Shown here: positions 8,162-15,573 of the stretch, piece by piece | How the letters are laid out: each line of letters opens with the position of its first letter | Position numbering within the stretch: position 1 is the first letter of the stretch | Origin: Planctomycetota bacterium | GTDB taxonomy: Bacteria; Planctomycetota; SZUA-567 | Direction: 5' to 3' | NCBI GenBank assembly: GCA_031254915.1 | Contig: JAIRTL010000065.1 | Coordinates: 1-47,704 of the forward strand | DNA length: 47,704 nt | Position numbers and translations under genes: made by a program | Notes under the pieces: generated by a model | What the model saw: the letters and a program-made list of their open reading frames with translations, nothing else | The model's database searches: none | Told to the model about the DNA's origin: nothing

Positions 8162-9940
8162 TCAGTTTCCCCCCCCCCACGCGCCGTGCGCGGCACGGTA
8201 ATTCGCCAGATCCTTGCCCATCGGATCGGAAAACCCTTCGCGATCGAGCCACGCCGCCATCGCCTGCGCGTATTCGCGTTCGAACATGGCGGACAGTTCG
8301 TCGACGCCTGGCGGAGGGCTTCCGGCCGAGCGCGCGTCGCGAAGCATCTCGGCGATGCGGTTGATCGCCGTCGCCATGGCGTTTGTCTCGCCGGAACGGC
8401 GCGCGGCGGAATCGATCAGTTCGCGAAGCCCTTCGAGCATCATGCCGTCCCGACGCTCCAGCGGCATCAGACGGAAATCCCCGAGCTGGGCCTTGAGCCG
8501 CGCCAGGACCCGGTTCACCGCCGTCATTTCCCTGGCGCCGGTGGCGAAAATCTCCCCGACCCGATCGCGAATGCCTTCCCACTCCCCCGTCCGCCGGAGA
8601 AGGTATTCCGTTTCCAGCGCCAGCAACGCCTGCTCGAGCGCCGCGCGGTCGCCCTGGACGATTTCGATAAAGTTTTCCAGGTCGAGCGACAGCGCCATCA
8701 TCGCCGCCGCGGCAGCCGATTCGACGCCGCCCCCGGCGTCGGCCGCGGACGCCGACGCATCATCGCGATCGTCATGCACGTATGTCGTTTCGCCCGCATC
8801 TGCGGCATACCCGTCGTCCTCGCGGAGGAAGATATACCCAGCCGCGTCGCCCTCGCCTCCGGCTTCGCCGCCTTCACCGCCGGAGTCGCCGCCATCCTGC
8901 CCCGAATCGTCGCCGGAATCGCCCTCGCCTTCGCCACCGCCGTCACCCTCGCCGCTCCCCGAATCCATCGACGGCGGTTGGGGTTCTGGATCGGGCACTG
9001 GATCGGGCACTGGATCGGGATCAGGATCAGGATCGGGGTCAGGATCAGGATCAGGATCGGGGTCAGGATCAGGATCGGGGTCAGGATCGGGATCGGGGTC
9101 AGGATCAGGATCGGGGTCAGGGTCAGGGTCGGGATTGGAAATGGAGTTGGCATCGGTGAAAACATCGTTCTCAAGCGCTCCCCTTCCCCAATCATATGCA
9201 TTTGCGCCTTCGGGGGTCTTAAAAAACTTGACGCCAAGATCCGGACGCCCAAATCCAAAATAGCACATCGACTGAAGCATTTGGGTGATCGCGTCACTCC
9301 CGGGGAGTCGATCCGCATTAAGATTCGGATACCGACTATCGACAATGCCAAACTGGATGGCGTTGCCCTCGTTCTTGTAGACGGCAACGACGCCGAGCCA
9401 CTCGAGCGAGTTTTCGGAGACTTTAAAAAGTTCGACTTTCTGTTGTGCGACACCGTTATCCGAAACCAGTGTTCGCATAGCGATGACGTCGTTGTTTTGC
9501 AAAGAATATGCAAATTTTAGATTGGGAACTTGAGGGTTCCAAACTTCGTAATCGAGAAACAAGAACGATCCGCCGTTCGAATCCTCCACCTCCAGCCATA
9601 TCGTTCCGATGTCGGCCGACCCGGGATTATACTCAATGCCTGATCCCCAATAAGGAAAAGAGGGATTGGCGCCAGCCGGAGGCACGGGCACGATCAGCGA
9701 GCCGTCATTCTCGCCGTCGCCATCATAGTCAAACGCATACTCGCCGCCATCGTTGTCAGCCGAATTGTTCATGGGAGAGAAAAAAGGAGCGGCCATCGGC
9801 ACATCTTCGACGCTGTGCTTTGCTTCGCCATCGTTCGATTGCGCATCGCCTCCGGCATCGTTGATCGCGGCGACTATATCGGCGACGATCGCCCCGTCAT
9901 AGGCGATCCACTTTTCCAACCGCATCGGCGAACGAAACAT
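8162..9940 (-). CDS. Hypothetical protein with Asp-Pro repeat and calcium-loop motif
   Basis: The 592-residue product is not recognised. The N-terminal part (1-265) is a globular, beta-rich region with DYDGDGEND at 71-79, spacing the acidic residues as in DxDxDG calcium loops. Residues about 267-317 are an almost pure Pro-Asp repeat that resembles linkers in surface proteins. A Gly/Ser/Asp/Glu-rich acidic tract runs to about 400, followed by an alpha-helical C-terminal domain. No signal peptide or membrane segment is visible, which is odd for a surface protein. ATG at 9940 has GGAGG 6 bases upstream. The last codons read WGGGN-stop through a run of ten Gs. galM lies downstream in the same direction, so a carbohydrate context is possible but unproven. 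Confidence 0.7.
   Translation of the reverse strand: MFRSPMRLEKWIAYDGAIVADIVAAINDAGGDAQSNDGEAKHSVEDVPMAAPFFSPMNNSADNDGGEYAFDYDGDGENDGSLIVPVPPAGANPSFPYWGSGIEYNPGSADIGTIWLEVEDSNGGSFLFLDYEVWNPQVPNLKFAYSLQNNDVIAMRTLVSDNGVAQQKVELFKVSENSLEWLGVVAVYKNEGNAIQFGIVDSRYPNLNADRLPGSDAITQMLQSMCYFGFGRPDLGVKFFKTPEGANAYDWGRGALENDVFTDANSISNPDPDPDPDPDPDPDPDPDPDPDPDPDPDPDPDPDPDPDPDPVPDPVPDPEPQPPSMDSGSGEGDGGGEGEGDSGDDSGQDGGDSGGEGGEAGGEGDAAGYIFLREDDGYAADAGETTYVHDDRDDASASAADAGGGVESAAAAAMMALSLDLENFIEIVQGDRAALEQALLALETEYLLRRTGEWEGIRDRVGEIFATGAREMTAVNRVLARLKAQLGDFRLMPLERRDGMMLEGLRELIDSAARRSGETNAMATAINRIAEMLRDARSAGSPPPGVDELSAMFEREYAQAMAAWLDREGFSDPMGKDLANYRAAHGAWGGGN
8990..9142. repeat. Hexanucleotide-type tandem repeat encoding Pro-Asp
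   Basis: About 150 bp of slightly varied GGATCN-like 6-bp units (plus-strand view) lie inside the 592-residue gene. All variation falls in third codon positions, so Pro-Asp is kept. The tract is prone to length change in 6-bp steps without loss of frame. Confidence 0.9.
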
Positions 9941-10029
9941 GGCGTACCTCCGAGTAAGGCCAAAGCCAAAAGCTTCAACTATGGCCGAAAACGCGCTGAC
10001 GCATTATAGCCAATTGTTGCGAAAGACTT

Positions 10030-10098
10030 GGCGTTTTGAGATGCGATGGGGCAAGCCGAAATGCGCAACGGGATGTCCATTCAACTTCCCAAAACGCC
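10030..10098. repeat. 9-bp inverted repeat
   Basis: GGCGTTTTG (10030-10038) faces CAAAACGCC (10090-10098) between the 592-residue gene and cbiK, next to the cbiK hairpin. It recalls the GCGTTTTCG/CGAAAACGC ends of the palindromic repeat family further right, but the interior does not match. Confidence 0.4.
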
Positions 10099-10100
10099 CT

Positions 10101-10136
10101 GGAGAAAATCGGGCGGCGGTTGACCCGATTTTCTCC
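10101..10136 (-). terminator. Strong hairpin downstream of cbiK
   Basis: A perfect 13-bp stem (GGAGAAAATCGGG at 10101-10113, its complement at 10124-10136, 10-nt loop) lies about 40 bases past the cbiK stop. On the minus strand it is followed only by AGGGCGTTTTGGG, so the U-tract is weak. It may act as a terminator or as an mRNA 3' protector. Confidence 0.55.
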
Positions 10137-10177
10137 AAAATCGATTATATCGATTATATGTGATTGTCACGAAAAAG

Positions 10178-11179
10178 TCAGTGTCCTTTTTCTTCTTCCG
10201 GCTCCGATTTCATTTGCGCGGCCACTTTCGGTTCCAGCGCCTTGAGGTGCTCGACGTAGATGTCTGCCCAGCCGTCGTTCGAGCCAAGGCCCTGTATGAA
10301 CAGATCGACCTCGTATCCGGCTTCCTTGAACATGCTCGCCCAGCTGTCCTCCCCGTCGCCGGCCATGTCGTTCTTGGTGTGATCGCCCGCGACGACCATG
10401 AGCGGCGCGAGAAGCACCTTTTTCGGGGCGTTTTCGGCTGCGTTGATTTCCTCGACAATGTCCTCGCCCAGCGGCGCCGCCTCGACCGTCCCCAGGTAGA
10501 CGTGCGGGCCGTACGCCTCGCGAAGCGTTTCGGTGAACTTCGCGAACACGTTCTGGTTCAGGTGCTCGTTGCCGTGCCCCATAAGGACCAGCGCGGCGCC
10601 GGAATCCCACGCCTTGCGCGCGAGGGGAGCCAGCGCCGCGGCGGCGCGCTCGAGGTATCCCGACTGTCCGTCCCCGAGGCCGAGCGCCGGCTCGCCGACG
10701 CCGATCCACGGGAACGGGTGGCGGACGCGCTTCATCGTCTTGAGATTGGCGAGGGAGTCGACCGTGCTCGCGAGGTCGGTGTATTCTTCGCCGTCGGTGA
10801 CGTGCAGCGACTGCACGAGAATCAGCCGCGCGCCGTCCTCCTGGGCGTGCGCGAGGGTGGTGAGAATGCCGCCGATCCCGTAGATTTCGTCTGGAATATC
10901 CTTGTTTTTCGCGCGGAAACCGGCGTCGTCGGCGCGCTCGTGCCAGATATGGCGGATGATGTTCGATGTAAACGCAATATACACCTCGTAGTTCGGGAAC
11001 GCGGCCTCGACCCGCTCCTTGATGTTGAGGATCGAATGCACCGCCTCGACGTCGGTGGTGCCGAACGCCGCCAGGACGATGGCGGGATCGCGCTCGGGGC
11101 GGTCATACGCCGGCGCGAAGCCGCATGCCGCAAATGCGAAGACCGCCGCCATCCCCGTTGCCAGCCATTTTCCACACAT
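10178..11179 (-). CDS. cbiK: Exported CbiK-type sirohydrochlorin cobaltochelatase
   Basis: The 333-residue protein begins with a secretion signal (MCGKWLATGMAAVFAFAAC); the Cys-Gly after FAA could be a lipobox. The mature part is CbiK. Such class II chelatases insert Co2+ (or Fe2+) into sirohydrochlorin. The expected metal-site residues are present: His in QSLHVTDGEE (about residue 126), Glu in GTVEA (about 233) and His in GDHTKNDMAGD (about 267). ATG at 11179 was chosen because GGAGA precedes it and the signal peptide begins there. A cobalamin riboswitch and a terminator lie directly upstream. Exported CbiK proteins are known in Desulfovibrio. Export is hard to reconcile with cytoplasmic corrin synthesis, so a metal- or tetrapyrrole-carrier role is possible. 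Confidence 0.9.
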   Translation of the reverse strand: MCGKWLATGMAAVFAFAACGFAPAYDRPERDPAIVLAAFGTTDVEAVHSILNIKERVEAAFPNYEVYIAFTSNIIRHIWHERADDAGFRAKNKDIPDEIYGIGGILTTLAHAQEDGARLILVQSLHVTDGEEYTDLASTVDSLANLKTMKRVRHPFPWIGVGEPALGLGDGQSGYLERAAAALAPLARKAWDSGAALVLMGHGNEHLNQNVFAKFTETLREAYGPHVYLGTVEAAPLGEDIVEEINAAENAPKKVLLAPLMVVAGDHTKNDMAGDGEDSWASMFKEAGYEVDLFIQGLGSNDGWADIYVEHLKALEPKVAAQMKSEPEEEKGH

Positions 11180-11204
11180 GCCCGTCTCCTTTTTGACTCT
11201 CGAA

Positions 11205-11249
11205 CAAAAAATAAAAACGGCTCCGCCCATTTCCGTATGGGCGGAGCCG
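11205..11249 (-). terminator. Intrinsic terminator between riboswitch and cbiK (expression platform)
   Basis: A perfect 13-bp stem (11218-11230 with 11237-11249, 6-nt loop) is followed on the minus strand by TTTTTATTTTTT. It lies between the cobalamin aptamer and the cbiK ribosome site, so it fits an attenuator that stops transcription when the ligand is bound. The competing antiterminator pairing was not worked out. Confidence 0.85.
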
Positions 11250-11375
11250 CAAAGCCGTTTTCTTGCGTCTCGGGGACCAGGGTCCATGAATCCGTCTATG
11301 CGCCGGCGCGCTGGCGTGGCTTGACCGGGAAACGCCGCCCAGGTCCGGGGCGGCGTCGTCCATGTGCGCTGGCGG

Positions 11376-11545
11376 GTTCGGCGGCGGGTCTTCTGGCTTC
11401 CGGATCGCGGCGACGCTTTCGCCTTCCCGCCCGAAATCGGGCAGTGGCCGGCATCATGCCGTGAAAACGCGCTCCCCGGTCACAGCGGCGGCTCCGCGGC
11501 GGATTCGCACCGCCTTCCCGATACCTCGCGCATCGCTCGCCGAAC
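11376..11545 (-). promoter_or_regulatory. Cobalamin riboswitch
   Basis: Read on the minus strand, the conserved core GGGAAGGCGGTGCGAATCCG is followed by the CCGCCGCTGTGA element. Then come GGCCACTG, a GGGAAGGC block and the B12-box-like GCCAGAAGACCCGCC (11383-11397). GTTCGGCG at the 5' end (11538-11545) pairs perfectly with CGCCGAAC at the 3' end (11376-11383), forming P1. It precedes an intrinsic terminator and cbiK, so high cobalamin should shut off cbiK. The btuC start has no such element. Confidence 0.92.
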
Positions 11546-11552
11546 GGATCCG

Positions 11553-11581
11553 AGCGTATGTTCCGGAGAGGAAAAAGTCAA
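11553..11581 (-). promoter_or_regulatory. Candidate promoter of the riboswitch-cbiK transcript
   Basis: TTGACT (11576-11581) and TACGCT (11553-11558) are 17 bp apart. The predicted start near 11546 coincides with the first base of riboswitch P1. The -35 box overlaps the stop codon of the ABC ATPase gene. The -10 box is a poor match. Confidence 0.5.
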
Positions 11582-12393
11582 GATCCGTTTTCCGCCTTCC
11601 GCGGACGGAACGACGCCGACAAGCCGCCGAGAAACGGGTCGGGCCTCACCGCCGCCTCGGCGTCGTAGACCGCGGCAAGGATGTCCGGCGTGAAGCATTC
11701 CCCGATCGGGCCGGCCGCCGCCACCCGACCCGCCTTGAGGAAAACCGCCTCGTGGCAAAACGCGGCCGCAAGATCGAGATCATGGCTCACGGTCACGACA
11801 AGCCGCCCCTCCCCGGCGAAGCGCTTCATCAACGCCATGACCGACAGCGCCTGCGCCACGTCGAGACCGGAGGTCGGTTCGTCGAGAAGCATGATCGGCG
11901 CGTCCTGCGCGACGGTTCGGGCGACGACCGCGCGCCGGCGCTCGCCGCCGGAAAGGGCGGTCACCGGCTTGTCCGCGATCGAGCCGAGGTGAAGACCGGC
12001 TATGGCGCGTTCGACGGCGCGTTCATCCTCCACGTCCAGACACCCCCAGCGGCCGAGGTACGGGCGCCGTCCCATCCGCGCCACTTCGCGGATGGTGAAG
12101 GGAAAGTCGAGCCGGCATTCCTGCGGCGCGAGCGAGACCAGCCTCGCCAGACCGCCGGGCGTGTACTCCGAAATATTCCTTCCCTCGACAAGGATCGATC
12201 CGGACGCCGGCCGCGCCAACCGGGACAGCAGGTCGAGAAGCGTGCTTTTCCCCGCGCCGTTCGGGCCGAGGACGGCGTAATGCCTTCCGGGGGCGAAGTC
12301 GAGCGTCACCGAGTCGAGCACCAACTGCGGCCCATGCTTGAAGCGCACGTCCCTGACGCTGAGGCGGGGGCCTGTGGACTGGCGTTCATCCAT
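11578..12393 (-). CDS. BtuD/FecE-type ABC importer ATPase
   Basis: This 271-residue cytoplasmic ATPase powers uptake through the FecCD-type permease encoded just upstream. Walker A GPNGAGKST is at 43-51, the signature LSGGE at 147-151 and Walker B IMLLDEP at 167-173, followed by the D-loop SGLD and the switch His in TVSHDLD. Members of this family serve vitamin B12, ferric siderophores or haem. The neighbouring cobalamin riboswitch and cbiK favour a corrinoid, cobalt or tetrapyrrole ligand, but the sequence alone does not decide. The ATG at 12393 overlaps the end of the permease gene by 8 bases, indicating translational coupling. No substrate-binding protein gene is nearby. Confidence 0.9.
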   Translation of the reverse strand: MDERQSTGPRLSVRDVRFKHGPQLVLDSVTLDFAPGRHYAVLGPNGAGKSTLLDLLSRLARPASGSILVEGRNISEYTPGGLARLVSLAPQECRLDFPFTIREVARMGRRPYLGRWGCLDVEDERAVERAIAGLHLGSIADKPVTALSGGERRRAVVARTVAQDAPIMLLDEPTSGLDVAQALSVMALMKRFAGEGRLVVTVSHDLDLAAAFCHEAVFLKAGRVAAAGPIGECFTPDILAAVYDAEAAVRPDPFLGGLSASFRPRKAENGS

Positions 12394-13465
12394 TATCGCG
12401 GCCCGCCATGCGCTTGCGGAAAATCACCAGGAACGCCGGCCCGGCGAGAAGCGCGGTCAGCACCCCGACCGGGATCTCGCCCGGAAGCCAGGAACGCACC
12501 GCCATGTCGGCGAGGCTGAGCAGCAGGGCGCCGCCGAGCGCGGAAAGGGGAAGAAGCGAGCGGTGGTCGGGACCGGCAAGGATGCGGACCAGATGCGGGA
12601 CGATAAGCCCGACGAAGCCGATCACGCCCGACACCGACACCGCCGCCGCCGCCGCGAGGGAAACGGCGGCGAGGAGCGACAGGCGGACGCGCTTTGTATT
12701 GACCCCGAGCGTTTCCGCCGCCCTCGCGCCCATCGTCATGATGTTCAGGTCGACGGCCGACCACAACGAGACGAAAAGGGCGGGGATGAAAAACACGATT
12801 ATGACGCCGGCGTCGGCCCAGGTCCGCGCCTGGAAGCTCCCCAGCAGCCAGAAAACGATCGACTCCACCTGGTCGCCGGCGAGGTACTTGACGAAGGAGA
12901 TGGCGGCGGAAAGAATGGCCGAGAGAATGACGCCGGCAAGGATGAGATTCGTCGGGGAAAGCCGCCGATCCGCGTCCTGGGCGAGCAGGATCACCGCCGC
13001 GAGGGTGAGCGACGCCGCCGCGAACGCACCGAGCGTCATCGCCCATGGTTCCGCGAACAGCGCCGCCCCCGGGAACAGCAACCCGAGGATGACCGTCCCC
13101 GACGCGCCGAAGGCGGCGCCGGAAGACACTCCGAGCGTATACGGGTCGGCGAGCGGGTTGAGAAGCAGTCCCTGAAAGACCGCGCCGGAAAGGGCGAGTG
13201 CGGCCCCGCAGACCAGCGCCGTGAGAATGCGCGGGAGGCGGACCTCCCAGATCGTCACCGCCGCGGCCTCGTCGAGAAGAACCGGCGAGCCGATCGCCTT
13301 CGAGCGGAAAAGGCCGGCGATGTCGGCGACGCCGATATCGAGATAGCCGCTCGCCAGGGACGCCGAAGCCACAACGACGAGCGCCAGGCAAAGGAACATT
13401 CCGGCGAGCCACGGCGACAGGCGGCGTTTTGCCGGCGGGGTCCCGATGTGGTTGTCAACAGTCAC
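12386..13465 (-). CDS. BtuC/FecCD-type ABC importer permease
   Basis: The 359-residue inner-membrane protein has about nine to ten hydrophobic helices. It carries FecCD-family landmarks: LPRILTALVCGAALALSGA, QGLLLNPLADPYTLGVSSGA, and GVIGFVGLIVPHLVR near the C-terminus. It forms the dimeric channel for the adjoining ATPase. A GTG at 13465 was chosen because GAGG lies about 8 bases upstream; a TTG at 13486 would add seven residues but has no ribosome site. No riboswitch is visible upstream, so this pair is apparently not under the B12 control seen on cbiK. The substrate is inferred from the cbiK/riboswitch context only. Confidence 0.9.
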   Translation of the reverse strand: MTVDNHIGTPPAKRRLSPWLAGMFLCLALVVVASASLASGYLDIGVADIAGLFRSKAIGSPVLLDEAAAVTIWEVRLPRILTALVCGAALALSGAVFQGLLLNPLADPYTLGVSSGAAFGASGTVILGLLFPGAALFAEPWAMTLGAFAAASLTLAAVILLAQDADRRLSPTNLILAGVILSAILSAAISFVKYLAGDQVESIVFWLLGSFQARTWADAGVIIVFFIPALFVSLWSAVDLNIMTMGARAAETLGVNTKRVRLSLLAAVSLAAAAAVSVSGVIGFVGLIVPHLVRILAGPDHRSLLPLSALGGALLLSLADMAVRSWLPGEIPVGVLTALLAGPAFLVIFRKRMAGRDNG

Positions 13466-13578
13466 GGCTTCCGCCTCTTTCTGCAACGAAAACCCGATTG
13501 CCCGAACCGCCGCTTGGCGGAAAGGCGTAAAAATCGTAGACTCGCCGTCCGGAGATTCGCCCGGAGGAAGGCTTCCAA

Positions 13579-14418
13579 ATGATTGTGCAAATCGACTGCC
13601 TGGTCAAGAACTACCCTGACGTCCGCGCCGTCGACGGCCTCGATCTCGAAATCCCGGACGGCCAGCTCTTCGCCTTTCTCGGCCCGAACGGCGCGGGGAA
13701 AACAACCACGATCCGCATTCTCGCCGGATTGACGAGAATGACCTCCGGCGCGGTCAGGATCGGCGGCGTCGACATCGAGCGCCATCCCCGGGCGGCGAAG
13801 CGGCTTTGCGGCCTGGCGGCGCAACAGATCAACCTCGACGGCGAATTGACGGTGCTGGAAAATCTCGATTTCCACGGCCGGCTGTTCGCCATTCCCCGGC
13901 CTCGGCGCCTGGCGCGCGCCGAGGAACTGCTCGACTACGTCGAACTCGGGGGAAGGCGCGACAGTCTTGTCAAAACCCTCTCCGGCGGCCTCAAGCGCCG
14001 GCTCATGCTTGCACGGGCGCTTCTTCATGAGCCAAGGCTGCTCATCCTCGACGAGCCGACGGTCGGACTCGACCCGGCGATACGCCGCAAGGTCTGGGGG
14101 CTTATCAAAAAAGCGAACGCCGACGGCGTCGGCGTGTTCATGACCACCCACTACATCGAGGAGGCGGAATTCCTCGCCGACCGGGTGGCGTTCATGCACC
14201 AGGGCCGGCTTGTCGCCGACGGACCGCCGACGGCGATCATGAAACGCCTGGGAGGCTGGGCGGTCGACCGCTACGGTCCAACCGGCATGACGACCGAGTA
14301 CTACGCCGACCGCGCGGCGGCGGCGGAGCGACTGGAACTCGGCGGCGCCGCCGCGACCTTGCGGCGGGTGAACCTCGAGGACGCGTTCCTCGCATTGACG
14401 GGAAAAAGGGTCCAATAG
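13579..14418 (+). CDS. ABC exporter ATPase, NodI/DrrA type
   Basis: The 279-residue ATPase has Walker A GPNGAGKTT (35-43), the Q-loop region AAQQINLDGELT, signature LSGGL (134-138; Gln/Glu replaced by Leu, common in the DrrA/NodI group), Walker B LLILDEP (154-160), and the His switch in MTTHYIEEAE. The C-terminal extension after about residue 225 is typical of exporter ATPases. The gene is divergent from the btuC-like gene. AGGAAGG precedes the ATG. The next gene, an ABC-2 permease, starts immediately after the stop codon, so the two form one exporter. The cargo (drug, polysaccharide or lipid) cannot be inferred. Confidence 0.92.
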   Translation: MIVQIDCLVKNYPDVRAVDGLDLEIPDGQLFAFLGPNGAGKTTTIRILAGLTRMTSGAVRIGGVDIERHPRAAKRLCGLAAQQINLDGELTVLENLDFHGRLFAIPRPRRLARAEELLDYVELGGRRDSLVKTLSGGLKRRLMLARALLHEPRLLILDEPTVGLDPAIRRKVWGLIKKANADGVGVFMTTHYIEEAEFLADRVAFMHQGRLVADGPPTAIMKRLGGWAVDRYGPTGMTTEYYADRAAAAERLELGGAAATLRRVNLEDAFLALTGKRVQ

Positions 14419-15153
14419 ATGTCCGCCTTCCTCGCCGTCTATCTTCGCGAGCTGCTCATTCTCCGCCGGCGGCTGAAAAAGCATTTCGCCGCCATGGCGG
14501 TGTCGCCGCTTCTCTATATGCTCACCTTCGGTTGCGCACTCGGCGGCGGGCTCGATCTCGGCGGCCGCCGGTACATCGAGTTCCTCCTTCCCGGCCTCGC
14601 GGCGATGGCCAGCATGACCCAGGCCTTCGGCATCGCCAGCGAAATCAACATCGCCCGCTTCTATACCGCCATTTTCGAGGAAATCCAGGCTTCGCCGGCC
14701 GGGAGAACCGCCTATGCGCTGGGCGAGGTCGCCGCCGCCCTGACCCGCATGCTGCTCGGCTGCGCCGTGATCGTCCTCCTTGGGATGCTCTTCGGCGTAC
14801 ACCTCCGCTGCGGCCCGCTGTTCTGGCTCGCCGCGATCCTGAACGGCTTCGCCTTCGCCTCGCTCGCCGTCGCCCTGGCCATGGCGATCAGGTCGCACGC
14901 CGACCAGGGGCTTTTGGGTAATTTCGTCATCACGCCGATGGCGTTCCTCGGCGGCACGTTTTTCCCCGTGGACAGCCTGCCCGACTGGGCGCGCCATCCG
15001 CTCTCTCTTCTACCCCTTACGCACGCATCCAGAGCCATGCGCGCGGTTGCATTGGGAGAATCGCCGCCGGTCGCATCCTTTGTCATTCTCGCCTGCTTCG
15101 GGGCGGCGTTCTTTCTTTTCGCCCTGTACGCGGTCGGAAAAGCGCGGGACTGA
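14419..15153 (+). CDS. ABC-2 type exporter permease, NodJ-like
   Basis: This 244-residue inner-membrane protein has about six hydrophobic helices. It carries the ABC-2 family segment GNFVITPMAFLGGTFFPVDSL near residues 171-190, typical of NodJ-like permeases. It begins one base after the TAG of the ATPase gene and shares its ribosome region, so the two subunits are translationally linked. Each half presumably dimerises to form the export pathway. A long convergent intergenic region follows, with no other gene on this strand before tgt. Confidence 0.9.
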   Translation: MSAFLAVYLRELLILRRRLKKHFAAMAVSPLLYMLTFGCALGGGLDLGGRRYIEFLLPGLAAMASMTQAFGIASEINIARFYTAIFEEIQASPAGRTAYALGEVAAALTRMLLGCAVIVLLGMLFGVHLRCGPLFWLAAILNGFAFASLAVALAMAIRSHADQGLLGNFVITPMAFLGGTFFPVDSLPDWARHPLSLLPLTHASRAMRAVALGESPPVASFVILACFGAAFFLFALYAVGKARD

Positions 15154-15283
15154 CGCCCGAGGCCCCGGAACCCGGGACACGGTCTTACGTTGCGATAAAA
15201 AAAAAAGGGATTTTGTAAGAAAAATCCGCGCCGCACAATTCCATGCGATAGAGTGAGAGAAGGTGAGACGAAAAGCCGATTAG

Positions 15284-15485
15284 GCTGTTTTGTCCGGATG
15301 ACGGGAAAAACCAAAAGCGCATTTCGCGATGTCGGGCTCATCCGCCGCGCTATCGCGCGGGTTCGCGACAGACCCGCGACGAAGCGGGGACGGCGGGACC
15401 GCTTGCGAAAGTCCGTAGAGGCGGAGCGCGCGGAATTCCGGCGGAATTCCGTTCGCGCGAAAACGAAGCCAGAGGACAAAACAGC
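15284..15485. repeat. Inverted repeat framing a hairpin-rich convergent intergenic region
   Basis: GCTGTTTTGTCC (15284-15295) has its exact complement at 15474-15485. The 178 bases between are rich in small hairpins (for example CCGCGC-TATC-GCGCGG near 15346-15361) and contain GGAATTCC twice (about 15433 and 15443). The region 15154-15573 holds no convincing gene. It may be a structured RNA, a terminator zone or a miniature element. Confidence 0.5.
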
Positions 15486-15538
15486 GTGTTATTCCGCTCC
15501 GGGAGCGACCGGAGCGCTGTGGTTCCCTCCCCATGCGG

Positions 15539-15564
15539 CCGGCCGACTATTGCGAGTCGGCCGG
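15539..15564. terminator. Hairpin between convergent genes
   Basis: A perfect 10-bp stem (CCGGCCGACT at 15539-15548 with AGTCGGCCGG at 15555-15564) lies 10 bases past the tgt stop. On the plus strand it is followed by TCCTGTCTTTTATT. It could end transcription from both sides, although the U-tract is imperfect. Confidence 0.45.
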
Positions 15565-15573
15565 TCCTGTCTT

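Noticed and set aside
8990-9142. CRISPR-like array
   Set aside because: The units are 6 bp and lie wholly inside a coding frame as Pro-Asp codons. There are no spacers.
13466-13578. Cobalamin riboswitch in front of the btuC-like gene
   Set aside because: No B12 box or core is visible in the short gap; the only aptamer lies before cbiK.
15390-15500. RNase P RNA or similar housekeeping RNA
   Set aside because: GCGAAAGTCCG recalls an RNase P element, but the rest of the conserved core and the long-range pairing are absent.
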